A stretch of 64,000 nt of DNA from JASLMY01 sp965226475 (GTDB lineage: Bacteria; Pseudomonadota; Alphaproteobacteria; GCA-2731375). Both the position numbers and the translations under genes were made by a program. This document shows positions 46,327 through 55,794 of the stretch, one piece after another (within the stretch, counting starts at the first letter, position 1; each line of letters opens with the position of its first letter). The notes beneath the pieces are model-generated. The model was given only the letters and a program-made list of their open reading frames with translations. It was not told the DNA's origin and made no database searches. The DNA lies in contig CBDDDJ010000004.1 in NCBI GenBank assembly GCA_965226475.1, positions 124,001 to 188,000 of the forward strand, given 5' to 3'.

Positions 46327-47406
46327 ATGGTTTCGATCGTCGCCGCCCTGGTGGCCGGACTCGTGCTGGCGGCCCTGATCTTCTTCTTCAATTATTGGCC
46401 CCTTCGCAAGTGGTTCTATATCAAGACCAGTCCCTCATGGAAGCGACGGGCGCGGATCCATCCCTTCGATCCGGCGCTGGAGGCGGCGGAGGAACGGCAT
46501 CTCTTCGTCTCCTCGACCGTGATGCGCGATGCCTGCGACATCGTCTGGCATGAAGACGAGGCGGAGCCGCCCGCCGAACTTCTCGGCCCGCTTCCCCGTG
46601 GCACGGTGGTCCACGTCAACACCAAGAACATCCAGACCTTCGCCGAGACGGTGTTGTCCCGCCTGCAAGGCGACATCGTCCTGGTCGTCGGCTGCGACAC
46701 CCAGACCCCCCGCGTGCCGGGCCACGAGGCGCTCGTTACCAGCGATAAGATCCATCACTGGTTCCTGCAGAACGACGATTTGGGGGCGGCGCGCCGGGAC
46801 CGGGTGACCCAGCTCCCGCTCGGGCTCAACTATCACAAGCTGGAGCCCGGCGGCGACAACACCTCGAGCGACATGGGCCTTCCCAGCCGCGCCGGCAACC
46901 AGCAGCTGTCCATGCGGGCGATCCGCGACCAGATCCCGCCGCTCAGGGACCGGCCGGCCCGGGTCTACGCCAACTTCCACCTCAACATGGACACTTTCCT
47001 GCGCTCGGAGGAAGCCAGGAAGCGCCAGCGGGCCCGGCGCGAAGCGCTGGATGCGCTCCGCCACGAGTCCTTCATGGCCTTCGAAGCCAACCAGGCGCCG
47101 CGCAACGACGTCTGGCGGCGCCACATCGAGGTCGCCTTCGAGGCCTCGCCACACGGCAACGGCCTCGACTGCCACCGGACCTGGGAGGCGCTGCTGCTGA
47201 AAACGGTGCCGATCGTGAAAACGAGCGTGCTCGACCCGCTCTACGACGGCCTGCCCGTCGTCATCGTCGAGGATTGGGCGGAGATCACCCGGGCGCGGCT
47301 CGACGCCTGGCGGGAGGAACATGCCGAGGCCTTCGACGGGCCGATCCCGGATGTGCTGTATTCCAACCACTGGATCGAGCGTTTCAATGCCTGGAAGGAG
47401 ACCTGA
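46327..47406 (+). CDS. Membrane-anchored exostosin-like glycosyltransferase
   Basis: 359 residues with an N-terminal membrane helix (VSIVAALVAGLVLAALIFFF) and a soluble domain. The C-terminal CHRTWEALLLKTVPIVKTSV and PLYDGLPVVIVEDWAEIT are like the GT47/exostosin UDP-sugar-binding end. The middle HHWFLQNDDLGAARRDRVTQ is also shared. It may transfer sugar to a lipid or polysaccharide. The stop overlaps the hyuA start (TGATG), so it is translated with that gene, though the link in function is not obvious. Confidence 0.7.
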   Translation: MVSIVAALVAGLVLAALIFFFNYWPLRKWFYIKTSPSWKRRARIHPFDPALEAAEERHLFVSSTVMRDACDIVWHEDEAEPPAELLGPLPRGTVVHVNTKNIQTFAETVLSRLQGDIVLVVGCDTQTPRVPGHEALVTSDKIHHWFLQNDDLGAARRDRVTQLPLGLNYHKLEPGGDNTSSDMGLPSRAGNQQLSMRAIRDQIPPLRDRPARVYANFHLNMDTFLRSEEARKRQRARREALDALRHESFMAFEANQAPRNDVWRRHIEVAFEASPHGNGLDCHRTWEALLLKTVPIVKTSVLDPLYDGLPVVIVEDWAEITRARLDAWREEHAEAFDGPIPDVLYSNHWIERFNAWKET

Positions 47407-49453
47407 TGGCTTGGGTAATCGGCGTCGATGTCGGCGGCACCTTTACGGACTTTCACGCCTTCGACGATGAAAGCGGCGCGACCCACATTCACAAGACGCC
47501 GTCGACGCCGGACGATCCGGCCCGCGCGGTGTTGGCGGGGCTGGAGGCGCTGGCCGCCGCGAACGGCATCGACCTGACGACCGCGCGGCGGCTGAGCCAT
47601 GGCACCACGGTCGCCACCAACGCGCTGATCCAGGGCAAGGGCGAGCGGATCGCGCTGGTGACGACAAAGGGCTTTCGCGACCTCTTGGAGATCGGCCGGC
47701 AGACCCGCCCCCACATGTTCGACTTCCAGAAAGACCATCCCCCGCCGCTGGTGCCGCGCGAACTCAGGCTGGAGGCGGCGGAGCGCGTGCTGGCCGACGG
47801 CGGCGTATACTTGGCGCTTGACCACGCGGAGATCGCCCGGATAGTCCAGGCGGTCCGCGACAGCGGGGCGGCGGCGGTGGCGATCTGCTTCCTCTTCGCC
47901 TTCGTCAACCCGGCGCATGAGCAGGCGCTGCGCGACGCGCTCGCGGTCGCGCTGCCGGAACTGGAGATTTCCATCTCTTCCGAGGTGCAGCCGGAATTCC
48001 GCGAATACGAACGGCTCTCGACCACGGTGTTGAACGCCTATTTGCAGCCGGTGATGTCCAGCTACCTGGGCGCCTTCGAGGCCGGCCTGGCGGTCCGCGC
48101 GCCGGCGGCGAGCCTCGGCATCAATCAGTCGGCGGGGGGCCTGATGTCGCCCGCCCGGGCGCGGGAATTGCCGATCCGCACGGCGCTTTCCGGTCCGGCG
48201 GCGGTGGCTGTCGGCGCCATCCACGCGGCGGGTCTCGCGGGCGAGGCCGACGTCGTCACCCTCGACATGGGCGGCACCAGCGCCGATGTCTGCCTGATCC
48301 GCCAGGGCCGGGCGGAGATGACGTTCGAGCGCTGGATCGAGGGCTATCCCGCCCGCATCGCCAGCGTCGACATCAACGCCGTCGGCGCCGGTGGCGGCTC
48401 CATCGCCTGGATCGACCGCGATGGCCTCATGAAAGTGGACCCGCCAGCGCCGGCGCGGTGCCGGGCCCCGCCTGCTACGGCCAGGGCGGCGTGGAGCCGA
48501 CGGTGACCGACGCGAACCTGGTGCTGGGCCGCCTCTCGCCGGCGGGGCTCCTGGGCGGTAGCATGGCGATGGACGCGGGCGCGGCCCGGGCGGCGCTGGC
48601 GGTGGCGGCGGACCGCCTGGGCCTGTCCGTGGAGCGGACGGCGGAGGGCGTCATCGGCATCGTCGTCGCCAACATGGTCCGCGCGCTGCGCGCCGTTTCG
48701 GTCGAGTGGGGCCACGACCCGCGCGACTTCGTCCTGCTGCCCTTCGGCGGCGCCGGCGCGCTGCACGCGAGCGATGTCGCCCGGGCCTTGGGCGTCGGCC
48801 GTTTCGTCGTGCCGCCGGCGCCGGGTATCCTCTGCGCCAAGGGGCTGGTGGTCTCGGACCTCGGCGAGAGTTTCGTCGCCAGCAGCCTGACGCCGCTGAC
48901 GCCCGAGACCGAGGGCGATATCGCCGGGCTGCTCGCCGATCTGGCCGCCCGGGCCGAGGCCTGGTTCGCGGCCGAAGCGGTGGCGCGAGAATCGCGGGAG
49001 CTGCGGGTGACGCTCGACATGCGCTATATTGGCCAGAATTACGAGTTGCAGGTGGATATCCCGCCCGAAGACGCCGCCCGGCCGACGGTCCCGGCGCTCT
49101 CCGCCCGCTTCTTCGCGAGCCACGAACAGAGCTACGGCTACCACAATCCCGAAGACCCCATCGAGATCGTGAACTTCCGGGCCCGCGCCGTCGGCAAGCT
49201 CGCCCGCCCGCCGGAGCCGATGGTCGTGCCCACGGCCGATCCCGCGCCGCCGCTCTCCGGCGGCCGCCCGGTGATTTTCGCGGACGGCCGCCCGGTCGAC
49301 ACCGTCGTGATCGACCGTTCCCGTCTTCGCCCGGGGCACCAGCTCGCCGGCCCCGCGGTGATCGAGCAGCTCGATGCCACCACCCTGCTGCATCCCGGCG
49401 ATACCATGGTCGTCGACGCGGCCCTCAATCTGATCGTGGAGGTCGGCGCATGA
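47406..49453 (+). pseudogene. hyuA: Hydantoinase/oxoprolinase subunit A with a single-base frameshift
   Basis: The first frame encodes an ASKHA-type N-terminal half (WVIGVDVGGTFTDFHAFD, LSHGTTVATNALIQGKG, VTLDMGGTSADVCLI, INAVGAGGGSIAWID) and is lost after GLMKV. The rest continues in another frame (AGAVPGPACYGQGGVEPTVT onwards) to a normal end. Adding one G in the GG at 48437-48439 restores VGPASAGAVPGPACYG and a normal length of about 683 residues. ATP-dependent opening of hydantoins or 5-oxoproline is the family role, with HyuB. A sequencing error is at least as likely as true decay. Confidence 0.85.
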
Positions 49454-51156
49454 CTACCGACAGCTCGGACATCGATCCGATCACCCTCGAAATCCTGCAC
49501 AATGGTCTCCGCTCCGTCACCGACGAGAGCTATATCGCCATCACCAAGGCCGCCTATTCGACCAACATCAAGGAACGGCGCGACCATTCGACCGCGATCA
49601 TGGATGCGACCAGCCGGCTGATCGTCCAGGCGGAGAACTCGCTGCCGATCCACCTCGCCTCCATGCTGGGGTTGATGGAATGCCTGCTGGCCAAGTTTCC
49701 CCTGGAGACGATCCACGAGGGCGACATCTTCGTCGCCAACGACCCCTACCAGACGGGCGGCACGCACCTGCCCGACGTCAACCTGGCGATGCCGGTGTTC
49801 GCCGAGGGCCGGCTCTTGGGCTTCGTCTGCAACCTCGCCCATCACGCCGACATTGGCGGCATGGCGCCGGGTTCCATGGCGGGCGGCATGTCGGAGATCT
49901 ACCAGGAAGGCCTGCGCATTCCCGTGGTCAAGCTCTTCAGCCGGGGCGAATTGGTCCAGGACATGCTGGATATCCTGCTGCTGAACGTCCGGGTGCCGGA
50001 GGAGCGGCGCGGCGATTATTTCGCCCAGATCGCGGCCTGCCGTCTGGGCAGGCGCCGCCTGGGCGAGCTGCTGGAGCGATACGGGTCCGCGCGCCTGGTG
50101 GCCGCTTTCGAGCTGATCCTGGAGCGGACCGAGGGCCGCATTCGCTCGGCCATCGCCGGGATCCCCGACGGCACCTATGCCTTCCGGGACGTGCTGGACA
50201 ATGACGGCATGGGCACGAGCGACATCCCCATCGCCGTGACGGTGGAGATTCGGGGCGAGGACGCCAGCTTCGACTTCGCCGGCACCGGACCCAAGGTGCG
50301 CGGCAACGTCAACGTCACCATGAACGCGACCCAGTCGGCGGTCTACTACACGCTGAAGGGCATGCTGGACCCCGACATCCCGAACAACCACGGCCTCATC
50401 CGAGCGATTCGGATCACCGCGCCCGAGGGCACCATCGTCAACGCCAGCTTTCCCGCGGCCGTCGCGGGGCGGGCCAACACCTCGCAGCGGATCATCGACG
50501 TGTTGATCGGGGCGCTGGCCCAGGCCCTGCCCGAGGCGGCGGTGGGCGCCGCCAACGGCGCCAATACGACCGCGGTCTTCTTCGGCCGGGATCCGAGAAG
50601 CGGCGGCAGCTACCTCTATCTCGAGACCTTGGGCGGCGGCTTCGGCGGCCGGGCGAGCAAGGACGGCAAGGACGGCAAGGACGGGGTCCAGGTCCATATC
50701 ACCAACACCTCCAACCTGCCGGTCGAGGCGATCGAGATGGAATACCCCCTGATGGTCGAAAGCTACGGGCTGATCGAGGATTCGGGCGGCGCCGGCACGT
50801 ACCGGGGCGGCATGGGGCTTCGCCGGGTGATCCGCCCGGTCGGCCACGAAGCGGTCTTTTCCGGCATGGGGGAACGCTTTCGCCACCAACCCTGGGGCAT
50901 CTTCGGGGGCGAGGCCGGCGGCACGGGCCGCTTCGCGCTGCGCGACGCCAACGGCGACGAGGCGGTGCTTCCCGACAAGCCGTCGGGCGTCCGTTTCGGG
51001 CCGGAGCAGGCCGTCGTCGTGGAGACGCCGGGCGCCGGCGGCTACGACCCGCCCGAAGAGCGTACGGCCGAGGCGCTGGCGGCGGACCGGCGCGGCGGCA
51101 AGTTCTCGGAGGATTACATGGCCCGCCACTATCCGGGCGCGGCGGAGACGGAGTGA
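49450..51156 (+). CDS. hyuB: Hydantoinase/oxoprolinase subunit B
   Basis: 568-residue HyuB subunit. DPITLEILHNGLRSVTDESY at the start, FVANDPYQTGGTHLPDVNLA, GFVCNLAHHADIGGMAPGS and GGGFGGRASKDGKDGKDG are typical. Start ATG overlaps the hyuA stop (ATGA). A 9-base unit repeated three times gives KDGKDGKDG near residue 404, a short slippage-prone tract. With HyuA it should form an amidase complex on hydantoin-like rings. Confidence 0.94.
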   Translation: MTTDSSDIDPITLEILHNGLRSVTDESYIAITKAAYSTNIKERRDHSTAIMDATSRLIVQAENSLPIHLASMLGLMECLLAKFPLETIHEGDIFVANDPYQTGGTHLPDVNLAMPVFAEGRLLGFVCNLAHHADIGGMAPGSMAGGMSEIYQEGLRIPVVKLFSRGELVQDMLDILLLNVRVPEERRGDYFAQIAACRLGRRRLGELLERYGSARLVAAFELILERTEGRIRSAIAGIPDGTYAFRDVLDNDGMGTSDIPIAVTVEIRGEDASFDFAGTGPKVRGNVNVTMNATQSAVYYTLKGMLDPDIPNNHGLIRAIRITAPEGTIVNASFPAAVAGRANTSQRIIDVLIGALAQALPEAAVGAANGANTTAVFFGRDPRSGGSYLYLETLGGGFGGRASKDGKDGKDGVQVHITNTSNLPVEAIEMEYPLMVESYGLIEDSGGAGTYRGGMGLRRVIRPVGHEAVFSGMGERFRHQPWGIFGGEAGGTGRFALRDANGDEAVLPDKPSGVRFGPEQAVVVETPGAGGYDPPEERTAEALAADRRGGKFSEDYMARHYPGAAETE

Positions 51157-51596
51157 AGCGGGCGATGGATAGGACCTACCCGAACCGGCCCTGGATCGGC
51201 GTCGGCGTCGTCGTCTACCGGGAAGACCAGGTTCTGCTGATTCAGCGCGGCAAGCCGCCCCGGATCGGCCAGTGGAGCCTGCCGGGCGGCGTGCAGGAGG
51301 TGGGCGAGACCGTGCGCGAGGCGGCGCACCGCGAGGTGATGGAGGAGACCGGTGTCGAGATCGAGCTCCTGGGCCTGGTCGACGTCATCGATTCCATGCG
51401 CCACGACGATGCCGGCCGGGTGCATTTCCACTACACGCTCGTCGACATGGCGGCCGAATGGCGCGCCGGCGAGCCGCGCGCCGGCGACGACGCGATGGGC
51501 GCCAAATGGGTGCCAATCGCCGAGATCGAGGACCATCTCGACTGGACCGAGACGCTGCGCGTGATCCGCGAGGGCTTGGCGCTTCGGCGGTCGTGA
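51153..51596 (+). CDS. NUDIX hydrolase
   Basis: 147-residue NUDIX enzyme. The box is complete in GGVQEVGETVREAAHREVME then ETGVEI, so it should cleave a nucleoside diphosphate linked to another group; many close relatives are ADP-ribose or sugar-nucleotide pyrophosphatases. The GTG overlaps the hyuB stop; an ATG at 51165 (MDRTYPNRPW) is the alternative. It is the last gene of the hyu series. Confidence 0.9.
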   Translation: MKRAMDRTYPNRPWIGVGVVVYREDQVLLIQRGKPPRIGQWSLPGGVQEVGETVREAAHREVMEETGVEIELLGLVDVIDSMRHDDAGRVHFHYTLVDMAAEWRAGEPRAGDDAMGAKWVPIAEIEDHLDWTETLRVIREGLALRRS

Positions 51597-51617
51597 GGGT
51601 CGGCGTCAAGGGGACAC

Positions 51618-51835
51618 GATACCTAATACCGGCGAGCCTTTGATCTGATCCATCCGCCCTCCCGGTTGTCATCGCGAGCAAAGCGCGGCGATCCAGGCGA
51701 AGATCGAGGTCACGCGAGGACGTCGAATGCCGTTCACGCGGCGCTGGATCGCCACGGGGCTTCGCCCTTCGCGGTGACGGTGGTGTTTGTGAACCAGCGA
51801 CGAGTCACTTCGTTTGCTCGCCGGTATCAGGTATC
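51618..51835. repeat. Palindromic repeat element with nested inverted repeats
   Basis: Outer arms of 20 bp at 51618-51637 (GATACCTAATACC...) and 51816-51835 match as inverted repeats at 19 of 20 positions. Inside them a second inverted pair begins GTCATCGCGAGC at 51668 and ends CTTCGCGGTGAC near 51779, with GGCGATCCAG / CTGGATCGCC in the middle. The whole is about 218 bp with no coding frame, MITE-like in form. The right arm includes the stop codon of the acyl-CoA synthetase gene. A degraded inner copy is at 7363-7392. Confidence 0.7.
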
Positions 51836-53476
51836 AACGTCCGCGGGCCGAAGGACCCACTCCCTGAGCACCTCCTTGCGTACCTTGCCCATGCTGTTGA
51901 GTGGAAACTCATTCAGCAGCACGACACGCGACGGCATTTTGTACGATGCAATTCGCGTCCGGAGATACGCTTGTATCTCGTCCACGGTCGGCTTTGCGCC
52001 GGGCTTGGGAATTACGCAGGCGCAGACCACCTCGCCGTAGTAGTCGTCCGGCAGACCAATCACCGAAACCTCGCGAATTCGGGGCTCGCGGATGAGGACC
52101 TCTTCGACCTCTCTTGGCGACACGTTGGCTCCACCCCGAATGATGACGTCCTTGCCGCGGCCCACCACGCGAAAATATCCCGTGTCGTCCAGCGTCGCCA
52201 GATCACCCGAATGGAACCATCCCTCCCCATCCCATGAAGATGCGTTGGCCTCGGCGTTATTATGGTAACCGGCGCACATCCCCGCGCTCTTGATGACCAA
52301 CTCCCCGGTTTCGCCGAGCGGTACCGGACGTCCGTCGGCGTCGACAACGCGCGCCTCCACCCCCGGTATGGCCCGCCCAATGGACCCATCGACCTCGTCG
52401 GGATCGTCTTCGGGCAGGCACCAGAAACCCATTCCGAACTCGTTCATCCCGAACGAGTCTATGAAGGTGGTCTCGAATTTCTGGCGGAGCTCCTTGATAG
52501 ACTGAACCGGAAAGCTCGCACCCGCGGATAACAGCAGCCGAAGGGACTCCAGCCGCGCGTGCTCGATCGCCGGGCTGTTCGAAAGTGCAATAAACGCCGT
52601 CGGTGTTCCGGGGACGTAGGTGATTTTCTCCCGTTCGATGAGATCCAGAGCCCTGGTGGCCGAGAAACGGTCCATGAGCACCGTCCTGGCGCCGACGGAT
52701 ACCGGTAGCTGCAAACCCATGATCGCGCCGTAATTCGCGGAAAACGGCACATACATGAGGATGACGTCGTCGGCGTCGTGGTTGAAGTCCGCTTCAACCG
52801 TCCGGCCCGAGTGCGCGAGCGTGTTGTTCGTGTGCATGATGGCCTTCGGCGGGCCGGTGGTCCCGGAAGTGAACACGATCCGGACGATTTGGTCCGGGCT
52901 CGGCCGACACTCGGCCAAGCTTTCGGGCGCGACGCGATCCTCGATTGGGTCGGCCAGAATCCCGTCCAGGGAAATGCAGCCCTCGGGCGCCTCGCCTCGC
53001 GCGACCAGGACGTGCTCCAAGCTCGGAAGCTCGGGCCGAAGGTCTCGAAGGGCGCCGGGGTAATCATAGTCCAGGAACTCACTCGGAATGATTGCCGCCT
53101 TGGCGCCTCCGACGCCGAACCCGTACGCCATCTCGGCGCTCCGCCAGTCCGCACCGAGTTGAACGACGATGCCACCCGCGAGCTGAATCCCGTGGTAACA
53201 GACGACGTATTCCAGCCAGTTGGGCAACTGCAGGGCGACGACATCGCCCGCCTCGATGCCCAACGCCCGCAGATGCAAGGCGAATCTCTGGCTCGATCGA
53301 TGCAGGTCGGCCCAGGAGCTTCGGCGCTCGCCGTCGACGATCGCGATGGCCTCGGGGCGCTCCTGGGCATGTTTCGCCAACAGGTCTCCCACGACCTCAT
53401 CACGCCAGTAGCCGGCCTGATAGCACTGTTCGACACGTAACGCGTCGAGCCGCCCGGCAGCGGGCCGAATTCTCAC
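51827..53476 (-). CDS. AMP-dependent acyl-CoA synthetase/ligase
   Basis: 549-residue ANL-superfamily enzyme forming an acyl-CoA from an acid, ATP and CoA. The AMP-binding motif VFTSGTTGPPKAIMHT, the A5-like DSFGMNEFGMGFW, SAGMCAGYHNNAEA, HSGDLATLDDTGYFRVVGRG and the C-terminal catalytic Lys in LNSMGKVRKEVL are intact. The GTG start follows GGAGGG. The next gene upstream is an LLM oxidoreductase on the same strand (16 bp), a pair often seen in acid catabolism. The last codons lie inside the palindromic element. Confidence 0.92.
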   Translation of the reverse strand: MRIRPAAGRLDALRVEQCYQAGYWRDEVVGDLLAKHAQERPEAIAIVDGERRSSWADLHRSSQRFALHLRALGIEAGDVVALQLPNWLEYVVCYHGIQLAGGIVVQLGADWRSAEMAYGFGVGGAKAAIIPSEFLDYDYPGALRDLRPELPSLEHVLVARGEAPEGCISLDGILADPIEDRVAPESLAECRPSPDQIVRIVFTSGTTGPPKAIMHTNNTLAHSGRTVEADFNHDADDVILMYVPFSANYGAIMGLQLPVSVGARTVLMDRFSATRALDLIEREKITYVPGTPTAFIALSNSPAIEHARLESLRLLLSAGASFPVQSIKELRQKFETTFIDSFGMNEFGMGFWCLPEDDPDEVDGSIGRAIPGVEARVVDADGRPVPLGETGELVIKSAGMCAGYHNNAEANASSWDGEGWFHSGDLATLDDTGYFRVVGRGKDVIIRGGANVSPREVEEVLIREPRIREVSVIGLPDDYYGEVVCACVIPKPGAKPTVDEIQAYLRTRIASYKMPSRVVLLNEFPLNSMGKVRKEVLREWVLRPADVDT

Positions 53477-53492
53477 AGCCGCCCTCCAATAA

Positions 53493-54512
53493 TCAGATCC
53501 GTTGGATCGCCCCCACCAGCTCGCGGACGTCACCGTCGGACAGCTCTTCGAACCACTCGTCGTCCAGCTGGACGCGTTGCGTCACGCCACCGAAACGCGC
53601 CTCGAGTTTACGTGGGACCTCCTCGGGCGTCCCGACGACCGCGTATTCCTCGACCATCTCATCGCTCACCAGATCGCCCATCTCCTCCCACTTGCCCGCG
53701 CGAGCCATGTCGATGAAGGCCGAGAACTTGTCCTCCCAACCGTGCATTTCCAGCATCGGCCGATATTCCGGCGTCGAGGCATAGAGCGCGATCCGCGCGC
53801 GGAGCCGTCGTCGCACCGCCTCGAGACCCGCCTCCGACTTGGCACAGCCGATGAAGCCGTGGCCGCCGAGATCGAGATCCTTCAATGTTCGTCCCGCCCG
53901 CTTCGCGCCGACCTCCAGGTTGGGCAGCATCATCTCGCAGAACCACTTGTAGGTAACCGGGTCACCCGGAATGTGACCGTCGGCCAGCTCGCCGGTCAGC
54001 CGACACATGAATTTGTTGATGGCGGCCAGATAGATGGGAACGCGCGGATGCTCGATCGGGCCGGGATCGTAGTAAGGGATCATCATGGAGAACCGGTAGT
54101 GCTCGCCCTCATAGGCGAGGCGTGTCCCGTTCTGCCAGCAATCCCAGATGGCGCGCATTGATTCCACGTACTCGCGCATGCGCGGGACGGGGGGCACGAG
54201 CTCGGTGCTCCACCGGCGGGTCAGATGAGATTTCGTTTGGGAGCCCAGACCGAGCTGAAAACGCCCGTTCGACAGCGACTGGATCGACCAGGCATCGTAA
54301 GCGGTCGCCATGGGGCTGCGGGGGAAAGCGACAAAGATACCGGTGAGCAAATCAATTCGGGTCGAACTCAGGGCCGACGCGACCGCCGACAGGGTCGGGG
54401 GAACCGTCAGCTCGAGCATCGTAATGCCGTCGTATCCTAGCGATTCCGCTCGCCTGGCCTGTTCGGGAAAATCCTTCAAGAGACGAGGTCGGACCATCAA
54501 GTAGACGCGCAT
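53493..54512 (-). CDS. LLM class flavin-dependent oxidoreductase
   Basis: 339-residue luciferase-fold enzyme starting MRVYLMVRPRLLKDFPEQAR. Family blocks: AESLGYDGITMLEL, LLTGIFVAFPRSPMATAYDAWSI, GRFQLGLGSQTKSH and the C-terminal YAVVGTPEEVPRKLEARFGG. It is not closely like the LLM enzyme at 15.9 kb. A TTG six bases upstream is possible; GGGAG precedes this ATG. It is probably co-transcribed with the acyl-CoA synthetase. Confidence 0.9.
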   Translation of the reverse strand: MRVYLMVRPRLLKDFPEQARRAESLGYDGITMLELTVPPTLSAVASALSSTRIDLLTGIFVAFPRSPMATAYDAWSIQSLSNGRFQLGLGSQTKSHLTRRWSTELVPPVPRMREYVESMRAIWDCWQNGTRLAYEGEHYRFSMMIPYYDPGPIEHPRVPIYLAAINKFMCRLTGELADGHIPGDPVTYKWFCEMMLPNLEVGAKRAGRTLKDLDLGGHGFIGCAKSEAGLEAVRRRLRARIALYASTPEYRPMLEMHGWEDKFSAFIDMARAGKWEEMGDLVSDEMVEEYAVVGTPEEVPRKLEARFGGVTQRVQLDDEWFEELSDGDVRELVGAIQRI

Positions 54513-54602
54513 ATGCAACTCCCGGGCGGCGCGAACCTTGGTTCATGCGAGATTGCCGTCGCCTCTTGCCCCACGGGCGAGCTTATTTCACATTCTGGTC
54601 CG

Positions 54603-54845
54603 TCACCAGGGATTCTGGAACATTTGGCCGCCTGATTTGAGAGCGGCTGGCACGGGCCCGGAAAACAGGACTCCCCGATGGAGCGCCCGCGCCTGGGGCA
54701 CATCCGACGAACGCGGGCGGCCGATCACGGTCGCGGAAGCCGTGCGGGCGTCGTCGAAGTATTTCGCCCGCGCCGCTCCGGCCGCCGCCACGTGCTCTTC
54801 GTCGACGAGATGGGTCGCGATCTTCACGAGGTCGCCGATGCCCAT
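54603..54845 (-). pseudogene. Remnant of a RidA (YjgF/YER057c/UK114) family gene
   Basis: The frame has MGIGDLVKIATHLVDEEHVA then AAGAARAKYFDDARTASATVIG, matching the middle of RidA enamine/imine deaminases. The N-terminal third is missing and upstream text (GSDRPKRFRPGAG) overlaps the neighbouring gene's end; the C-terminal part does not match. It is a fragment. The rest of the space between the LLM gene (54513) and the lipoprotein hydrolase gene (54876) shows no supported gene. Confidence 0.6.
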
Positions 54846-54876
54846 TCCCGCGCCTGGTCGAAACCTTTTCGGCCTA

Positions 54877-55794
54877 TCAGACCCCCGTATAACCGGCGCG
54901 GCGCGCCTCGTCCTCCAGGAAGCGTAAATTCCTGGGCATCGCCTTGGGATCGCTCAGCACGTCGTGGCGCGTGCCCTCGCGGATGATGATGGATCGCGAG
55001 CGCGGCCGGCCGAGGCCGAAGAATTTGCCGCAGTCGCCCGAGAGCCGGCGCGAGCGGCCGCGCGTGTACCAGGGATCCTTGGCGTGGACCAGGGCCAGCA
55101 CCGGCTCGTCCGCCGGCGCGCCCAGGCCGTTCACCAGGTCGGAGCCGTGGCAGGTCCAGGCCGCGATCACCCGGGCGCGAAAGGCACTGCCGCGATGCTG
55201 CGCGGCGGCGAGGCCGCCCTCGCTGACGCCGACCAGGAAGAACTTTTTCTTGTCCACCCAGGCGAGGTCGCGGAACCGGGTCAGCGCATAACTGATTTCC
55301 GCGGAGCGAAAGTCGAAGACGTAATAGTTGCGCCCGCCCCGCCGCGTCCGGCGGTCGCATTGCCGGGGCCGGAAACGGCGGGCGAAGCTGTCGGGCGCGA
55401 TCACCGCGAAGCCCCGCCGGGCCATGGCCCGGAGGGCCTGCAAATTTCTCGGGCCGTCACAGCCATGCATGAAGAGGACCGTTGGATAGCGCCGGCCTCG
55501 CTCCGCCGCGAGGCGGGCCCGGAGCGCGGGCGTGTCCATCTTGGCGACCATGGACTGCCCGCCACCCCGGCCCGGCAGCGCGACGATCGCCTGGTCGAAG
55601 GTGCGGGCGATATCGCTCTCGTGCTCGGGCACGTGGCGGGCCGGCTTAGCGGGCGTGGGCGGTGGTGGCGGCGGCGGCGGTTTCGGCGCTTCGACCCGTT
55701 TCGGCTCCGGCGGCGGCGGGGGCGGTGGCTCCGAGGCGCAGGCGGCGAGCGTCGTCACGAGCGCCAAGGCCATCGCGGTGCGTAACATGCGCAT
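54877..55794 (-). CDS. Lipoprotein alpha/beta hydrolase with proline-rich linker (dienelactone-hydrolase-like)
   Basis: 305 residues. Signal peptide MRMLRTAMALALVTTLAAC with a lipobox LAAC; the mature Cys would be lipidated. A tract with two long proline runs (residues about 23-48) forms an extended linker. The hydrolase domain has FMHGCDGPRNLQALR, nucleophile GVSEGGLAA and a likely His in EGTRHDV. It would be attached to the envelope with the domain held away from the membrane. Extension of the frame to 56433 has no support. GGAGAGAG precedes the ATG. Confidence 0.8.
   Translation of the reverse strand: MRMLRTAMALALVTTLAACASEPPPPPPPEPKRVEAPKPPPPPPPPTPAKPARHVPEHESDIARTFDQAIVALPGRGGGQSMVAKMDTPALRARLAAERGRRYPTVLFMHGCDGPRNLQALRAMARRGFAVIAPDSFARRFRPRQCDRRTRRGGRNYYVFDFRSAEISYALTRFRDLAWVDKKKFFLVGVSEGGLAAAQHRGSAFRARVIAAWTCHGSDLVNGLGAPADEPVLALVHAKDPWYTRGRSRRLSGDCGKFFGLGRPRSRSIIIREGTRHDVLSDPKAMPRNLRFLEDEARRAGYTGV

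Noticed and set aside
50660..50690. Three 9-base tandem units in hyuB
   Set aside because: It is only KDG three times in frame, in a loop that is Gly-rich in the family; too short to call a repeat feature of its own.
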